Origin: Chimonanthus salicifolius
Lineage: Eukaryota; Streptophyta; Magnoliopsida; Laurales; Calycanthaceae
Assembly (NCBI GenBank): GCA_013350335.1
Contig: CM023532.1
Location: 34,287,708 to 34,351,707 of the forward strand
Length of the DNA: 64,000 bases
Reading direction: 5' to 3'
Part shown: in pieces, positions 10,885 through 21,505 of the stretch
Layout: each line of letters begins with the position of its first letter
Position numbering within the stretch: position 1 is the first letter of the stretch
Notes under the pieces: model-generated
Seen by the model: only the letters and a program-made list of their open reading frames with translations
What the model was told of the DNA's origin: nothing
Databases searched by the model: none
Translations under genes and position numbers: made by a program

Positions 10885-11393
10885 TATTCTCTTGGTAGAA
10901 CTCGTCTCAAGAAGTGAAGGTCCTGAGTTCAATTTACACTCCACTCTAAAGGGTCACACTCCATAGAGTTACTCGGTGTGCGGGTAAAGAGGCTTGCACA
11001 TGCCCCTAAGATTAGTCGAGTGCTCTAGAAACTTGAACATCTTGGGCCGGGGGTTGGAAGCGGCCCCCTTGGAGGTTAACTCCCTTGGTTAGGAAGATAA
11101 AGAAGTTAGTCTTGAACCTTGAGGTGTCTTTTGTTCATTTTAGTCACATGGTTAATGGTTTGGCCGACTTCTTTGCGAAAAATGGAGTGGATGGTTCAAA
11201 TCGTGGCACGTTCTGGCTTTAAGGAGGATAATGTTTATTGTTCCTTTATGCTTTCTAGCTTGTTGTTGCTTTTGTTGGGTCTACGCCTTTTAGCCTTTGT
11301 AATTTCCGTTTAATTTCTTTTTAATGAAAATCTTCTCTTTACTGCTCAAAAAAAAGAAACTTGAACATCTTGGTCATTAAAAAAAAAAGGATA
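10885..11393 (+). mobile_element. SINE-like family S3 element split by a LINE insertion
   Basis: The left part (about 10885-11045) carries the S3 order: GTCTCAAGAAGTGAAGG, GAGTTCAATTTACACTCC, CTAAAGGGTCAC. The right part (about 11374-11393) is the end, TCATT followed by an A run. The middle is a LINE tail whose 18-bp target-site duplication is S3 sequence, so the SINE was there first. Confidence 0.75.
11046..11355 (+). mobile_element. 5'-truncated LINE insertion with 18-bp TSD
   Basis: Encodes the end of an L1-like RNase H tail (frame reading HMVNGLADFFAKNGVDG, then a stop), followed by a T-rich 3' UTR and poly(A). Flanked by GAAACTTGAACATCTTGG at 11028-11045 and 11356-11373, identical on both sides, the mark of target-primed reverse transcription. 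Inserted into an S3 element. Confidence 0.9.
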
Positions 11394-12273
11394 TGTACAT
11401 ATAATTTTTTAATTAAAGAGGTTTGAGGGGAGGTCTGGAAAATGTCAATACAAAAAACCTGGATTTTCTGACATGTGATGTTGAAGGGTGGGTCGCACTC
11501 TATGATAAAGAGTATATGGAATGATAGATCTCATGAGGACTATCAAATGGTTCAAAGTGTGATGTGTTATACTTATTCTAGCCTTTGATTTTTTAAGATA
11601 AAAAATAAATTATTTGATAAATATTTTGATCAATCCAACGACAAAGATATATCAAATGGATAAAAGAAAATTGGATCTAAATGTAAAAAAAAAAAAAAAA
11701 ATCGACAATTTAGATTTAACATCAATTAGGCCCATATGAAACTCTTCGTGCCTCGGCGCACAAAACAGTCGAGCACTTTTTAGTTTCACCCATTTTTAGA
11801 TGCTATACACATATTTTTGTGGGGGTTATTATAGAGATTAGCAGACTAATTAAGCCCAACAAGTTTCCAGTGTAAGCCCGATCCAGTTAATAAATGAACT
11901 CAGTATGACCTACGATGAAAATGCTTGACCAGGCCCATCTGAAGAAGCTGGACATGGACTGGGCGCGGGTTCAGACCCATGAGAACAGACTACCCTAAAT
12001 CATTCTACGGTATAATAAATTAAATTATTAACAAATGATAAAGATATCACCCAGCAATTATAATAATCATAATAAAGCGAATGGTGCAAATACTTCAATA
12101 TTTTATATAAAAAAAAAATTTACACAATTACTTGTCACACTTACATTCACGTAAAAGCTGAAGCCCAATCACCTCCAATGTGGGCCTTTATTGTAATACA
12201 TTAATCCACATTTCTAGAATCTTAATCAACTTTTCTAAGAATAATTGCGTCTTTACAATCTTAATCAACTTTT
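11394..12273. other. Non-coding spacer, nothing recognised
   Basis: AT-rich, with an A run at about 11685-11700 and a GC-richer patch (11860-11990) resembling the GGCCCA-rich dispersed elements elsewhere in the window. No gene seen. Confidence 0.5.
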
Positions 12274-12735
12274 CTAAGCATAGCTGCAGAGACCATACAC
12301 ACATGAACTACCCCTTTTGCACCTTTTGTTGCACTTCCCACAGTGGCCATTGTTGTAGGACAGATTCACACAATGCCCTTCACAACATGTCTCTGTATAC
12401 TTGCACTTGTGACCACACTTGCCGCAGTTCAGGCGGTCTGTATCCGTGTAGACGCATTGCTTCTTGCAGCAATCAGGGCCTCCACTTCCCCTAGCTCGGC
12501 AGATCCTTGGGTACTTATCACATTTAGGTGAAGCCCTTGCCTTCTCTTGAGAAAGAAAGCGGCCGACACCTCGACTAATATGGAAATGGGATTTGGGTCC
12601 GGTATGTTCAAAGGCCGGAGAGGTCCGAACATCATTGTCTTCCTCTTTGAGAGTAGCTGCATTTAGGGTTGGGGTTGAGGACATGAATATTATTAGCATT
12701 ATTGTAAGAAGGGTTAAGATGTTTACCACCTTCAT
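12274..12735 (-). CDS. STIG1-like secreted cysteine-rich protein (third of three)
   Basis: Intronless gene for a 153-residue protein. The signal peptide (about residues 1-26) ends near TLNA. A linker of about 40 residues lacks the long acidic run of the second gene. GVGRFLSQEK precedes the STIG1 domain with all 16 cysteines (GSGGPDCC, NCGKCG, HCGKCN, final LCSYA). A glycine replaces the proline of the usual SPGPDCC. The ending CSYA instead of CNYA and the linker make this the most distinct of the three. Product and secretion are as for its neighbours; the specific role is unknown. The start is supported by the signal peptide and by a TATA box about 90 bp upstream. Confidence 0.95.
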   Translation of the reverse strand: MKVVNILTLLTIMLIIFMSSTPTLNAATLKEEDNDVRTSPAFEHTGPKSHFHISRGVGRFLSQEKARASPKCDKYPRICRARGSGGPDCCKKQCVYTDTDRLNCGKCGHKCKYTETCCEGHCVNLSYNNGHCGKCNKRCKRGSSCVYGLCSYA

Positions 12736-12824
12736 GATGTTGAGAGAATGGAGATGAGGAAGCTTTGGTGTTGTGGGATTGAAGAGCTGAGTTTGAGATG
12801 GGATGAGAAGGGAAGAGAGATGGG

Positions 12825-12846
12825 ATTTATAAGGGAGAATTTGTGA
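12825..12846 (-). promoter_or_regulatory. Promoter of third STIG1-like gene
   Basis: CTTATAAAT on the minus strand (plus 12825-12833) lies about 90 bp before the ATG. It directly adjoins GGAGAATTTGTGA (12834-12846), identical to the block next to the TATA box of the first gene. The TTGAC-containing block of the other two genes is absent. Confidence 0.6.
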
Positions 12847-14453
12847 AAGATGTGATGTTTTCAGTGCGGCTGGCTAATTAAAGGTCTGCCTAGAAAGGGA
12901 TTTATTGAAGAGTTTACTTGATTCAAGTAAGATGAAGTTAGACTTGATGAATTTTCAGATAAAATTCCAACAGAGAAAGGAGAATTTGCGTGAGAGAGAG
13001 AGCAAATGAGTGGGTTTCAGCGTCCAATCTTAAATGAGTTAGATTTGACTTGATAGAATATGATGGTTTTTTAAAGTTTCCAAGCAGAAAGTTTCAGTAT
13101 ATCATTTTTTTTATGGTTGAAAGTGATAAAATATATGAATAGAACTAATATTTAAAAATCCACTTATAAGGAAAGGATGCTCATGCATTTGTAAACACCA
13201 AAATTCCAAAGCCCACGAGCAATGTAGGACATACTAACACTCTCCCTCATCATTAAGGCTAGAGACTCTCAGCTCTCTTCCTCTATACAGGATTGGAGAT
13301 TTCGACCCATTCCTATGGTACCTTATTATGATACCACGATAAAACACATGACTAGAATTCATCTCTAAAAACTGAATTATACAAAAAGGGTGTCATTACA
13401 TTTATAAATTCTAAGATCTCAAAATTCTCAGACGATTTAGGACATGCAGTAGTATGAATTTGTGATTCCCTCGTAGCCATAAAACTTTTGTTGGCCGACT
13501 TTTTACCTTTGGCTTTGACAGACGTATGTATCACTGTAAGAACAGAGTTATGGTTTGGGATGTTTTCCTTTATTGAAATAGATAAAACTTGAGGCTGAGA
13601 TTCCTCTACTTCAAGACTTCAAGTTCGGGGGCTTTGAATTTTTGGAATTTTGGGCATTGCTGCCAAACTTTGGATGACTCTGGATCAAAGAAAACAGAGC
13701 CTAGTTGGGTAAGAATAAGGACCATCAGATATCTGATTAGTGGTCTAGCACCTGCTGAAATTGAATACTGAAGGTCGAGACAATATTTTTCCGCAATTTT
13801 TTACACGTAAATTCAAAAAAAATATGAAGGCACTTGACTTGATTAATAAAAAGTTGAGTTTAGATCATGTTTTCCCTAAAATAATTTTAGTTTGATATGC
13901 TTTTGACAGATTTGAGAAAATGGTTTATCTGTCTTTCTCATTAAAACCCATATAAATAGATTTAAATTGGAAATAAATGTCATATTTCCTTAGCCAAATG
14001 ATTCTAGATCATGTATCCGACAACTCAAGTCCATAGTTTAATTTTTTTTTATTTTGACTATTTTTATAACGGTTGGCCAGGTTAGATAAAAAAAATTTGT
14101 TTCACTCGAATTCGACCCACCTTGACCCACTACCATCCCTAACTACAAATGACATATTTAAAGATTTAAATATCAATTGACTACTGAATGTTGAAGTGGG
14201 ACAGTCATTCTAATTTTTTATTTTTAAAGATTAAAAATAAATTATTTAATAAAGTCAATTCAACAGTAAAAATACATAAAATGAATATCATTTTCAATCG
14301 AATCTAAATCTAAAGAAGAAAATGACAAATTTAAAAGTGTAAACTAGTCATTTAATGGGTCCCCAAGAATGAAGTGTCTACACATGTTTCTTGAATTCGT
14401 GGAAAAGATTATAAGTTACCATTTTTTTAATTGTCATGGATGAAACTATGAAT
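12847..14453. other. Non-coding spacer, nothing recognised
   Basis: No gene. A stretch near 13255-13345 with CATGATACC-like words may be a decayed LTR-element end, too weak to call. Confidence 0.45.
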
Positions 14454-14749
14454 TGTTGGGGTTTGGTTGCAAACGAGTCTTGTATTGGAAGTGCAGTGGG
14501 AGATCTAGAGATTTATAAAGAATTTGGATCATTCCACCTAATATACTAATCTTTTAGAATAGATAATCAGTTCTAACAAGTGGTTTCAGAGTATAGGGTA
14601 CCATTGAGATGGGTTGGGTTCATGTCTTCAATCTTGTGTGGAAGAAGAGAGCCGATTGTATCCAGTCTTTGTGAAAGTCTCACATTGCCCTTATAAGCAC
14701 ATAAATTTACTCTCCTTAATAGTCGATTTTTTAGAATAAATTCTACTCA
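14454..14749 (+). mobile_element. TRIM family B element, plus orientation, decayed 3' LTR
   Basis: The 5' LTR is complete at 14454-14578 (125 bp, TGTTGGGG to TTCTAACA), the same length as in the intact copy at 20847. TGGTTTCAGAG at 14581 is a one-mismatch primer-binding site. A shortened 3' LTR is likely at about 14657-14749. Flanks do not match as a TSD. Confidence 0.75.
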
Positions 14750-15940
14750 GAAGCATATATCATGTCTCTTGCTTGGAGCCTAGGACAAAGCAGTGTCACT
14801 GCAGGCTTTAGAACACTATAAAGCTAATAGAGTTGGACATGAAGTGTTCTCATCACAACTTTACCCTTTTGTTTACAAGTGGAGCCACGAGCACATGCAT
14901 TTTAAGCATGAACCCAAGCCTTGTGTATAAAGAAAGAGAATCTTAACCCTCGTTGATCATTACTACCAAAAATTCAAAATTAATAAAACAAAATTCTAAT
15001 AATAATTGTTATTAGACTCGTAATGATCTATAGAATGAAGTGGACAAATAGACATAGAATGTATATATTATATTGGATGAATACTTTAACTTTAAAAAGA
15101 TAGAATTAGAAATTGTTAAATTGAGGCATACAAAATGAGAGAAACTAGTTTGATATGATTTGATTATAAAATTAGAAAATCAGAGACAACTCCATTGTAT
15201 AGAATTGAGAGTTTAAATGAGACAGACCACGGAAAATATGGGGGAAAGAAGTGTTTAAAAAATATATGATAGACAGTGAAATGACTAACATTATGATTTT
15301 TTAAAGGTCAAATAGAAAAGTAGAACTCAAAATCTAACTCTAATTAAATTGGATTTTGAAATTTAAAGACGATAATGATGATAGCGATGGGAATCCTTCT
15401 ACTCTATCTATATATAAAGAGATATTTTATCAGTCTGTCAAATAAATCTTGATTGTTCATTCATTTAATGATTATGATTTTCTTTTATATTAGTAAACAA
15501 AAACACAAAAAAAAAAAAAAAAAGTAAAATTCGTTCAAAAAATAGCTAAAAATAAGAAAAAAAAAAGAATTTGAATTAATCTAGGTTAGCATAGCATATT
15601 TCCAAAAAAGAAGTGAAATTGTGGGAATTAATGTTGCAATCTGAGTCTTAGAGATTAGGATCTTCCTCTTCCAACCTTCTAATTTCTTTATGTGACTAGT
15701 TCACTCTCTGTTTTAAGTTTTAACATTCGAAGCGTGACAAAAGAGGAAAAACAAAATAAAGAGAAAACTGTAAAGAGTAAAAGAATTGGACGTTTATCGT
15801 TTATTCTTCTCTCTTTGCTAAGAAAAGCACATATCCTCCTCTGACATGAAACACGAGTTCCAGCCCTTTAACTGCCCTCAATAAGAAATGGGCAATGATT
15901 GGATCCACTCGATGGGGCCCACAATAAATTGGGTCCATCT
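14750..15940. other. Non-coding spacer, nothing recognised
   Basis: AT-rich; A homopolymer near 15509. No frame worth reporting. Confidence 0.5.
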
Positions 15941-15962
15941 AAATCTGTGATCCATGGCATTC

Positions 15963-16123
15963 TCTTTGTTTTCAATGGATGTTTTTTCTCTTTGTTTTTT
16001 AACTTGAGACGTGGTTCTTTTCTATCTAACTCGGGCGCTTGTTTTTCTCTTTAATATTATGGCTTCTCTTTTCATTTTCCTTTTCGGTTGAATAAATTCT
16101 TACCTTTTATTAAAAAAAAAAAA
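15963..16123 (+). mobile_element. LINE 3' end insertion (161 bp) with 22-bp TSD
   Basis: T-rich LINE 3' UTR ending in poly(A), flanked by 22-bp direct repeats (15941-15962 and 16124-16145) with core GATCCATGGCATTC and one mismatch. Nothing coding remains. Confidence 0.85.
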
Positions 16124-16394
16124 AAATCTATGATCCATGGCATTCAAATAATCCTAACACTATTCTATTGAATTGACATGCATCGCACCCATCCCGGTGT
16201 TAATCATCTAAAAGTTTTGTCCAATGAATGTTACTCTAATCATTATAATATTTAGAGTAATTTTGAGGCAGAACTCATTCGGAAAATATGACGTTTCAAG
16301 TATTATGTAGAATCATTGGTTTTATGAATGAACCGAAATGAGACTTTATCACTTCACAAGAATTAAGATTCTTTAGTCAGCTCGCACCGGAGAA

Positions 16395-16563
16395 TTTATT
16401 GTTCAACCTTAATTGGTTGCCTCCCGCCCTCAGGAAGTTGGAAATTGTGGATTCAAGCCCTCATGGTTTAACTTTGGTGTGTTCTAAGAGTAGTGAATTC
16501 ACCCGTGGAGATTTTACATTAAGTATCCCAAAGTTTTCCACACGTAAATTAAAAAAAAAAAAA
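16395..16563 (+). mobile_element. SINE family S1 copy with poly(A)
   Basis: Carries AATTGGTTGCCTCCCGCC, a decayed B box GGATTCAAGCCC, the body CCCGTGGAGATTTTACATT and the end CCACACGTAAATT followed by an A12-13 tail. The A box is partly lost. Confidence 0.8.
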
Positions 16564-16932
16564 GCCATGGGATAAAATAATCAGTGCTACTCATAATTTG
16601 AATTATGTGAAAATTGTTGGGACTGGACTTACAGTCCGAAAGACTAGTCTGATAGGTGGAGTTCGTCAGTCGCATATAATTCTCTCTTTTTCTCTCACTC
16701 TCTCCCATGTGGGACTCATTCATACCACAAAAAAAAAATTGCTAAAAAAAATTATAATGACTATGACACTCTTAATTTTGTCCACGTAACCTTTCTAATT
16801 GGATTTTAATCATCCAACACTATTCCAATAAATTGACATCTCGATCCTCGAGCCATGGGCCCCACTTGTGCTTTAGCAGAAACTTGGTAAAGGAAATAAG
16901 TAATGTACACAATTCCTAGCATGGACAAATCA

Positions 16933-17014
16933 AATATAAAGAGAGAGCAGAGACAACACAATAGAATGCAATGGAAAGTTCACTCAACTCACCCAAAAGT
17001 AGCAGCTCATTGCC
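16933..17014 (+). promoter_or_regulatory. TATA box and 5' leader of the DOMON/b561 gene, with two short upstream ORFs
   Basis: AATATAAAG at 16933-16941 is a plausible TATA box, placing transcription start near 16960-16970. The leader has ATGs at 16966 and 16971. The first opens a 22-codon ORF ending at 17034, inside the main frame. The second opens a 15-codon ORF whose TGA (17016-17018) overlaps the main ATG (17015-17017). Whether they are in the mRNA depends on the exact start site. Confidence 0.5.
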
Positions 17015-20000
17015 ATGAGGATTGCAATGAGTAGGCATACATTCTTCTTTCTAGCTCTTTCATTCCTTCTCTCACTCAATGTTGAATCCTTATGCACAGA
17101 TGAGTTCTTCTCTTCTGTGGCATTCAGCAAGAACATCTCACACTGCAAGAAACTCAAAGCTCTTGGGGCCGAATTTGGGTGGAGTTCCGTCAGAAGAACA
17201 GTGAATTACACCACCTTTGATGTGGTCTTTGGTGCTAGGCTTCACACAAATGGTGAACGGAAACTCCCAAGGGGTTGGGTGGCTTGGGGTGTCAATCCTT
17301 TTCGCCCGCAGATGATCGGAACCAGAGCTGTGATTGCATTCAAACCCGAAAATGGATCCTCTGTACCGTTCGTATCGGCCAAATACAATGTTACACAGGA
17401 CACCAAGAAAGGGTGTAAGTTCGTGCCGTCTGAAGTAGATGTCAAGTATGAAGATATAAATGTGGCTTACATCGACTCTATCTCCTACCTCACAATGTAT
17501 TTGAGAGTGACACTTCCATCTCAAATCTACAATGTTTCGAAATTGAATCACGTATGGCAGGTTGGGTCTCAAGTGATGGGTATGGAGCCCAAGATGCATG
17601 ATAAGACAGTGCAGAATTTCGACAGCAGCGAGGTCATCGACCTTAATACCGGACGAACAGTCGGCCATCACCCCCGTCAGCTTAGAAAGGTAAGAAAACG
17701 ATGTGTAATTCGATGAAAAGGGTTTTTTTTGGTTTAAAATATATTTTTCGAGACGAACAATTGAAAAAAAAGAAGTCAAATTTATACAGTTCCATATGCT
17801 TGAATGAAACAGTGTAGTTCAATGACAAAATCTAAAAGAAAATAGTGTTTTTTTAAACCTAGAAAAATTATTAATACAGAAATGACACAAATTCAAACAA
17901 CAATTATCAAGTCCTTCTTGTCTCTTCTCCTCTAACATCAAGAGAAAGGACAAGGGACAAAAGAAAGGAATAGGTTGTGTTCACTTTTTTTTGCCTTCTC
18001 CTTTTCCTTTGGCTGGCCACTGGAGTTGATGATTGTCTTTGGCTCGATGATAAATAGATAGTTAGAATTTAGAAACAATATCCCAGTCATTTTTTTTTTA
18101 AAAAAATGATTTTTTAAAGATTATTTAAATTAATTCATTAATCAAATTCCTTCAAACAAAATTTTGACTTTAATGATAGATATGAAAATTTTAAAAATCT
18201 TGATTCAAAGTGAGTTAACATAAACATAATCTGAGTAAACCCAACTTATATTCCTACTCCAATCAAAACAATTCTCTCCTTTAGATTACTCACAATTGCA
18301 ATTAAGAAGATTCAAATGAAAGTTAATGACCACTTTAAACATCCTTCAGCCAATGGGACATTGTTTGATCTTGTTCCCACATCATTCAGCAGAAAAGCAA
18401 CCAAGTTTATGATTATATTTGACAAGGTGGTATGGTCTCTGGTTAGAGTGTGCAAAAGAATGGTTTTTCCATTTGTATATAATATTCTAAATTCTAATTT
18501 TCAGTTTAAGAAATTATCTTTAAGTAATTTATCCGAGATTAGTTTTCTTTATTTTACATTTTTTTTTATAATCACACCCCTTTAAGTGGTTAAACTCAGT
18601 TCGGCCCTCATTTTTATCAAATGTTATTTGATTATTTTGAAAATATTTTCAAAGTTTAAACCATAAAAACCCGTATCATAGATCAATTTTCTAAATTTTA
18701 CTTCTCCATTTGGCTCTATCATAAATTATGACAGCAATCCTCCCATGAGCATTTTGTATAAACCGACATGAGTTTTACTTTATTGTCCATTTTGCCCTTC
18801 GAATCGACTCGCCGAACCATTTATTGTAAGTGATTCGGAGGCTTCGGCTAGCCGATTAAAAGGGCAAAATGGACAATAAAATAAAACTCATGTCGAGTTA
18901 CACAAAGGAAGATTACTAACCCATAAATTTAATCCTATCTATCACATCTTTCTTCATCATTTCCTCTATATTTTCAATAGTCTAGAACTTATAATCTGTC
19001 ATTTGCATATATTGAGTCTATCTCTAGTCACCTACTTCCATATCGAAACTATCTCAAACTGATTTTTAAATTGGCTCATCATCAAAATCATTTGATACTT
19101 ATAATTATATTGAATAAATTATTATTTATAAAACAATTATGGATACAATATTCATAAAAGTTTAATTAAAAAACTATGTTGTATGGTTTTGGACAGGTGC
19201 ATGGGATACTAAACATGATAGGATGGGGGACTCTGTTGCCCTTTGGCATCATTATTGCAAGGTATTTTAGTAAATACCCGTTTGAGTATGTACGATGGTT
19301 TCGCCTCCACTTGACATGCCAGCTCCTGGGTTTCACCATCGGCACCATCGGTTGGGCACTTGGGATTTCCCTCGGCAACCATTCCAAGAACTACACTTTC
19401 ACTACCCATCGATATCTTGGCATTTCCATTTATGCCGTGGCCATTTTGCAAGTAAGTGTTTTTTTTTTTTTTAAGAAGTCAGATTGAGAACAGAGTAGAA
19501 GTTGATAAAGATTTTGTTTGAATGCAATTTAAATTTTTTTTGAAGTTTGATAATTGACTGAAATTGCATTATTTACATAGGGTCTAATATAATAATGTAA
19601 CAACAATAATATATAATCACTGTATACTATTTTTATTTTTATTTTAATTTACGTGTGGGAAATCATGGGATACCCAGTGCAAAACCCCCACAGATGAGTC
19701 CACTACCCGTAGGACACACTGAAATTAGGCCATGGAGGCTCGAACCCGCATATAAATGATTAAATAGGCTAAAGTACTCTCTGTGAAGTTCACAAGTCTT
19801 ACCTCGCTTGAATACCTCATGTGGACAAATGGTATTGGAGTCGGATTTCAAGCTATCTCACGTGGACTCAGCAGATGCTTCAGGCAGATGGGACGGCTGG
19901 CCTCGTTCAAGGGGGAATTGTTAAGGCTGTGAACAAGTCCAATATTGAAAGTATAGATGGAGATTTAGAGATTTATAAAGGACTTGGATCACTCCACGTA

Positions 20001-20627
20001 AGAGGATAGTTTTTTGGACTGGACACCCAAGTACTAACAATCACAGTCAAATACTGCAGGGATTTTGCACGTGTAGTGGCTATACCTGAGGGTAATATGA
20101 GAGGCATTCTTCTCTCAATATCTACTTTTCGAAAGTGAAATTCTACCTCAAAACTGTTAACATCTTAATGGACGCCTAAATCCACCAATTTAATAAATGT
20201 GCTAAACAAAAGAGCCCGAGCACATGACAAGCCCTAGGCCTCTTACTTTAGGGATAGAGTACACGGGTTTAAACTTTAAACAGTTTCTGTTTGACTCTTT
20301 TTCTGTGTCTAAAATTTAAATTCTTGTTCTTGATTATTGTTGTTGATGTTGTTTCAGATGCTGGCATTATGGCTAAGGCCCAAGAAGAATGATGACTATC
20401 GAAAGTACTGGCACATATACCACCATTTCTTAGGCTATTCACTGTTTGCACTCATAGTAGTGAATATCTTCCAAGGTATTAGCATTCTGAGGCCTGAGAA
20501 ACAGTGGAAATGGGCTTATGTTGGCATCCTTTCTGGGTTGGGCTTAATTGTTCTGGTGTTTGAGAGCATTACTTGGGGTAAATTCATATATGAGACCCGT
20601 ATGAAGAAGAAGGAAAATAAGCCATGA
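17015..20627 (+). CDS. DOMON and cytochrome b561 domain-containing membrane protein
   Basis: Three exons, 17015-17689, 19197-19451 and 20358-20627, all phase 0 with GT-AG introns, give 399 residues, about the usual family length. Order: signal peptide (about 1-26); extracellular DOMON domain (about 45-185) with Met100 and His179 at the positions that bind haem in AIR12; then a b561 core of about five membrane segments from 228 on. The core has the family histidines His227 (VHG), His263 (RLHLTCQ), His296 (HRYLG) and His332/333 (YHHFLGY), and ends in a basic tail. Proteins of this class pass electrons across the plasma membrane between cytosolic ascorbate and apoplastic acceptors; substrate here is inferred. 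Exon 1 is the DOMON half and exons 2-3 the b561 half. A second in-frame Met at 17027 would also keep a signal peptide. Intron 1 holds a MITE; intron 2 a SINE and a TRIM piece. Confidence 0.95.
18729..18921. mobile_element. MITE with long terminal inverted repeats in intron 1
   Basis: GACATGAGTTTTACTTTATT on the left is matched by its inverted complement on the right (CTCATGTC ending 18894). The inverted match continues outward to AGCAATCCTCC/GGAAGATTACT with one indel. CATAAATTA (18720-18728) and CATAAATTT (18922-18930) form a likely 9-bp TSD, as in Mutator-like MITEs. Non-coding. Confidence 0.75.
19640..19750 (-). mobile_element. SINE family S1, 5'-truncated, in intron 2
   Basis: AATTTACGTGTGGGAAATC through CCCCCACAG to the B box complement GGCTCGAACCC, matching the body of the intact copy. 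It stops before the A box. Confidence 0.75.
19830..20039 (+). mobile_element. TRIM family B, 3' half, in intron 2
   Basis: A decayed primer-binding site TGGTATTGGAGTCGG at 19830, internal sequence including GGCTGGCCTCGTTC and a purine tract AAGGGGGAAT, then a 121-bp 3' LTR at 19919-20039. The 5' LTR is missing or unrecognisable. Confidence 0.75.
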
Positions 20628-20846
20628 CTTTAGTTTGGTTTTCCACCATTTACATCAATTTTACATGCGTGTTGATCTTTTTTTTTTCTTTTATTACAGT
20701 TGCGTGGTTTTGTTTATTGAAGGAGCAGTTTCAGTAATTGTCAGTGATTTAAAAAAATCAATTTTATTGATTCAATAAAACTCTCTCTCTCACTTCCTTT
20801 TATTTATCTATAATTTTTAAATTTTATCAACAAACGAAATATTGAA

Positions 20847-21196
20847 TGATAGGACCTGGATATCCATTCCAAAAGACTAGCCTATTAGGTGAAGTGATCC
20901 AAATCCTATATAAATCCTTAAATATCCATCTACACTTCCAGTATGAGACTAGTTCACAACTAGCCCCAACAATTCCCCCTCGAACGAGGCCAGCCATCTC
21001 GTTCGCCTGCGGAATCTGCAGAATCTCCTGAATCCATAGGAAGTAGCTTGAGACCTGGCTCTGATACCACTTGATAGAAGTTAGATATCCATCTCAAAAT
21101 ACTAGCCTATTAGGTGAAGTGATCCAAGTACTATATAAATCCCTAAATCTTCATCTACACTTCCAATGTGAAACTCGTTTACAGCCATCCCTGACA
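20847..21196 (-). mobile_element. Intact TRIM family B retrotransposon, 350 bp
   Basis: Two LTRs of exactly 125 bp (20847-20971 and 21072-21196), minus orientation (TGTTGGGG or TGTCAGGG start, CTATCA end). The primer-binding site reads GGCTCTGATACCA on the plus strand at about 21058-21069. The complement of the polypurine tract is ATTCCCCCTCG, just inside the left LTR. A perfect TSD TTGAA lies at 20842-20846 and 21197-21201. By hand alignment about 22 of 125 LTR positions differ, so the insertion is old. It lies about 0.2 kb beyond the DOMON/b561 stop codon. Confidence 0.93.
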
Positions 21197-21404
21197 TTGA
21201 ATAGACAAAACCTTAGTACAATGGGTTGAAGCTCATTTTTATAGTAGGTTATGGGTTCAAGGTCCATGGGTATCAGATAAAACGGGCATTCCATGAAAAT
21301 AATTTATTAAATTTAAATATAAAAGCCAATCCCAAATTAGTAGAATAAATGGCATAGATGAAGACGATCATGATAATAATAAATGAAATATTGAATACTT
21401 AATA

Positions 21405-21505
21405 GCTAAAAGTTTCAGCCGATACATTGGCTAATATCAACTAAAATAGGGCCAAATCTCATTTCAGCCTGAAATATCGGCCCAGTAGAATTTTGAGCAG
21501 TTTTT
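21405..21505. repeat. GATATCGGCC-type repeat, decayed copy
   Basis: AGCCGATACATTGGCTAATA and GAAATATCGGCCCA are related to the 7.4-kb copy. Ends are unclear. Confidence 0.45.

Noticed and set aside
16610..16722. TGGGACTGG..GGGACTCATT segment resembling a solo LTR
   Set aside because: Shares a few words with TRIM B but lacks both termini; not called.
17138..17779. 213-residue minus-strand frame
   Set aside because: It is antisense to DOMON exon 1 and runs past its donor site; no family resemblance.
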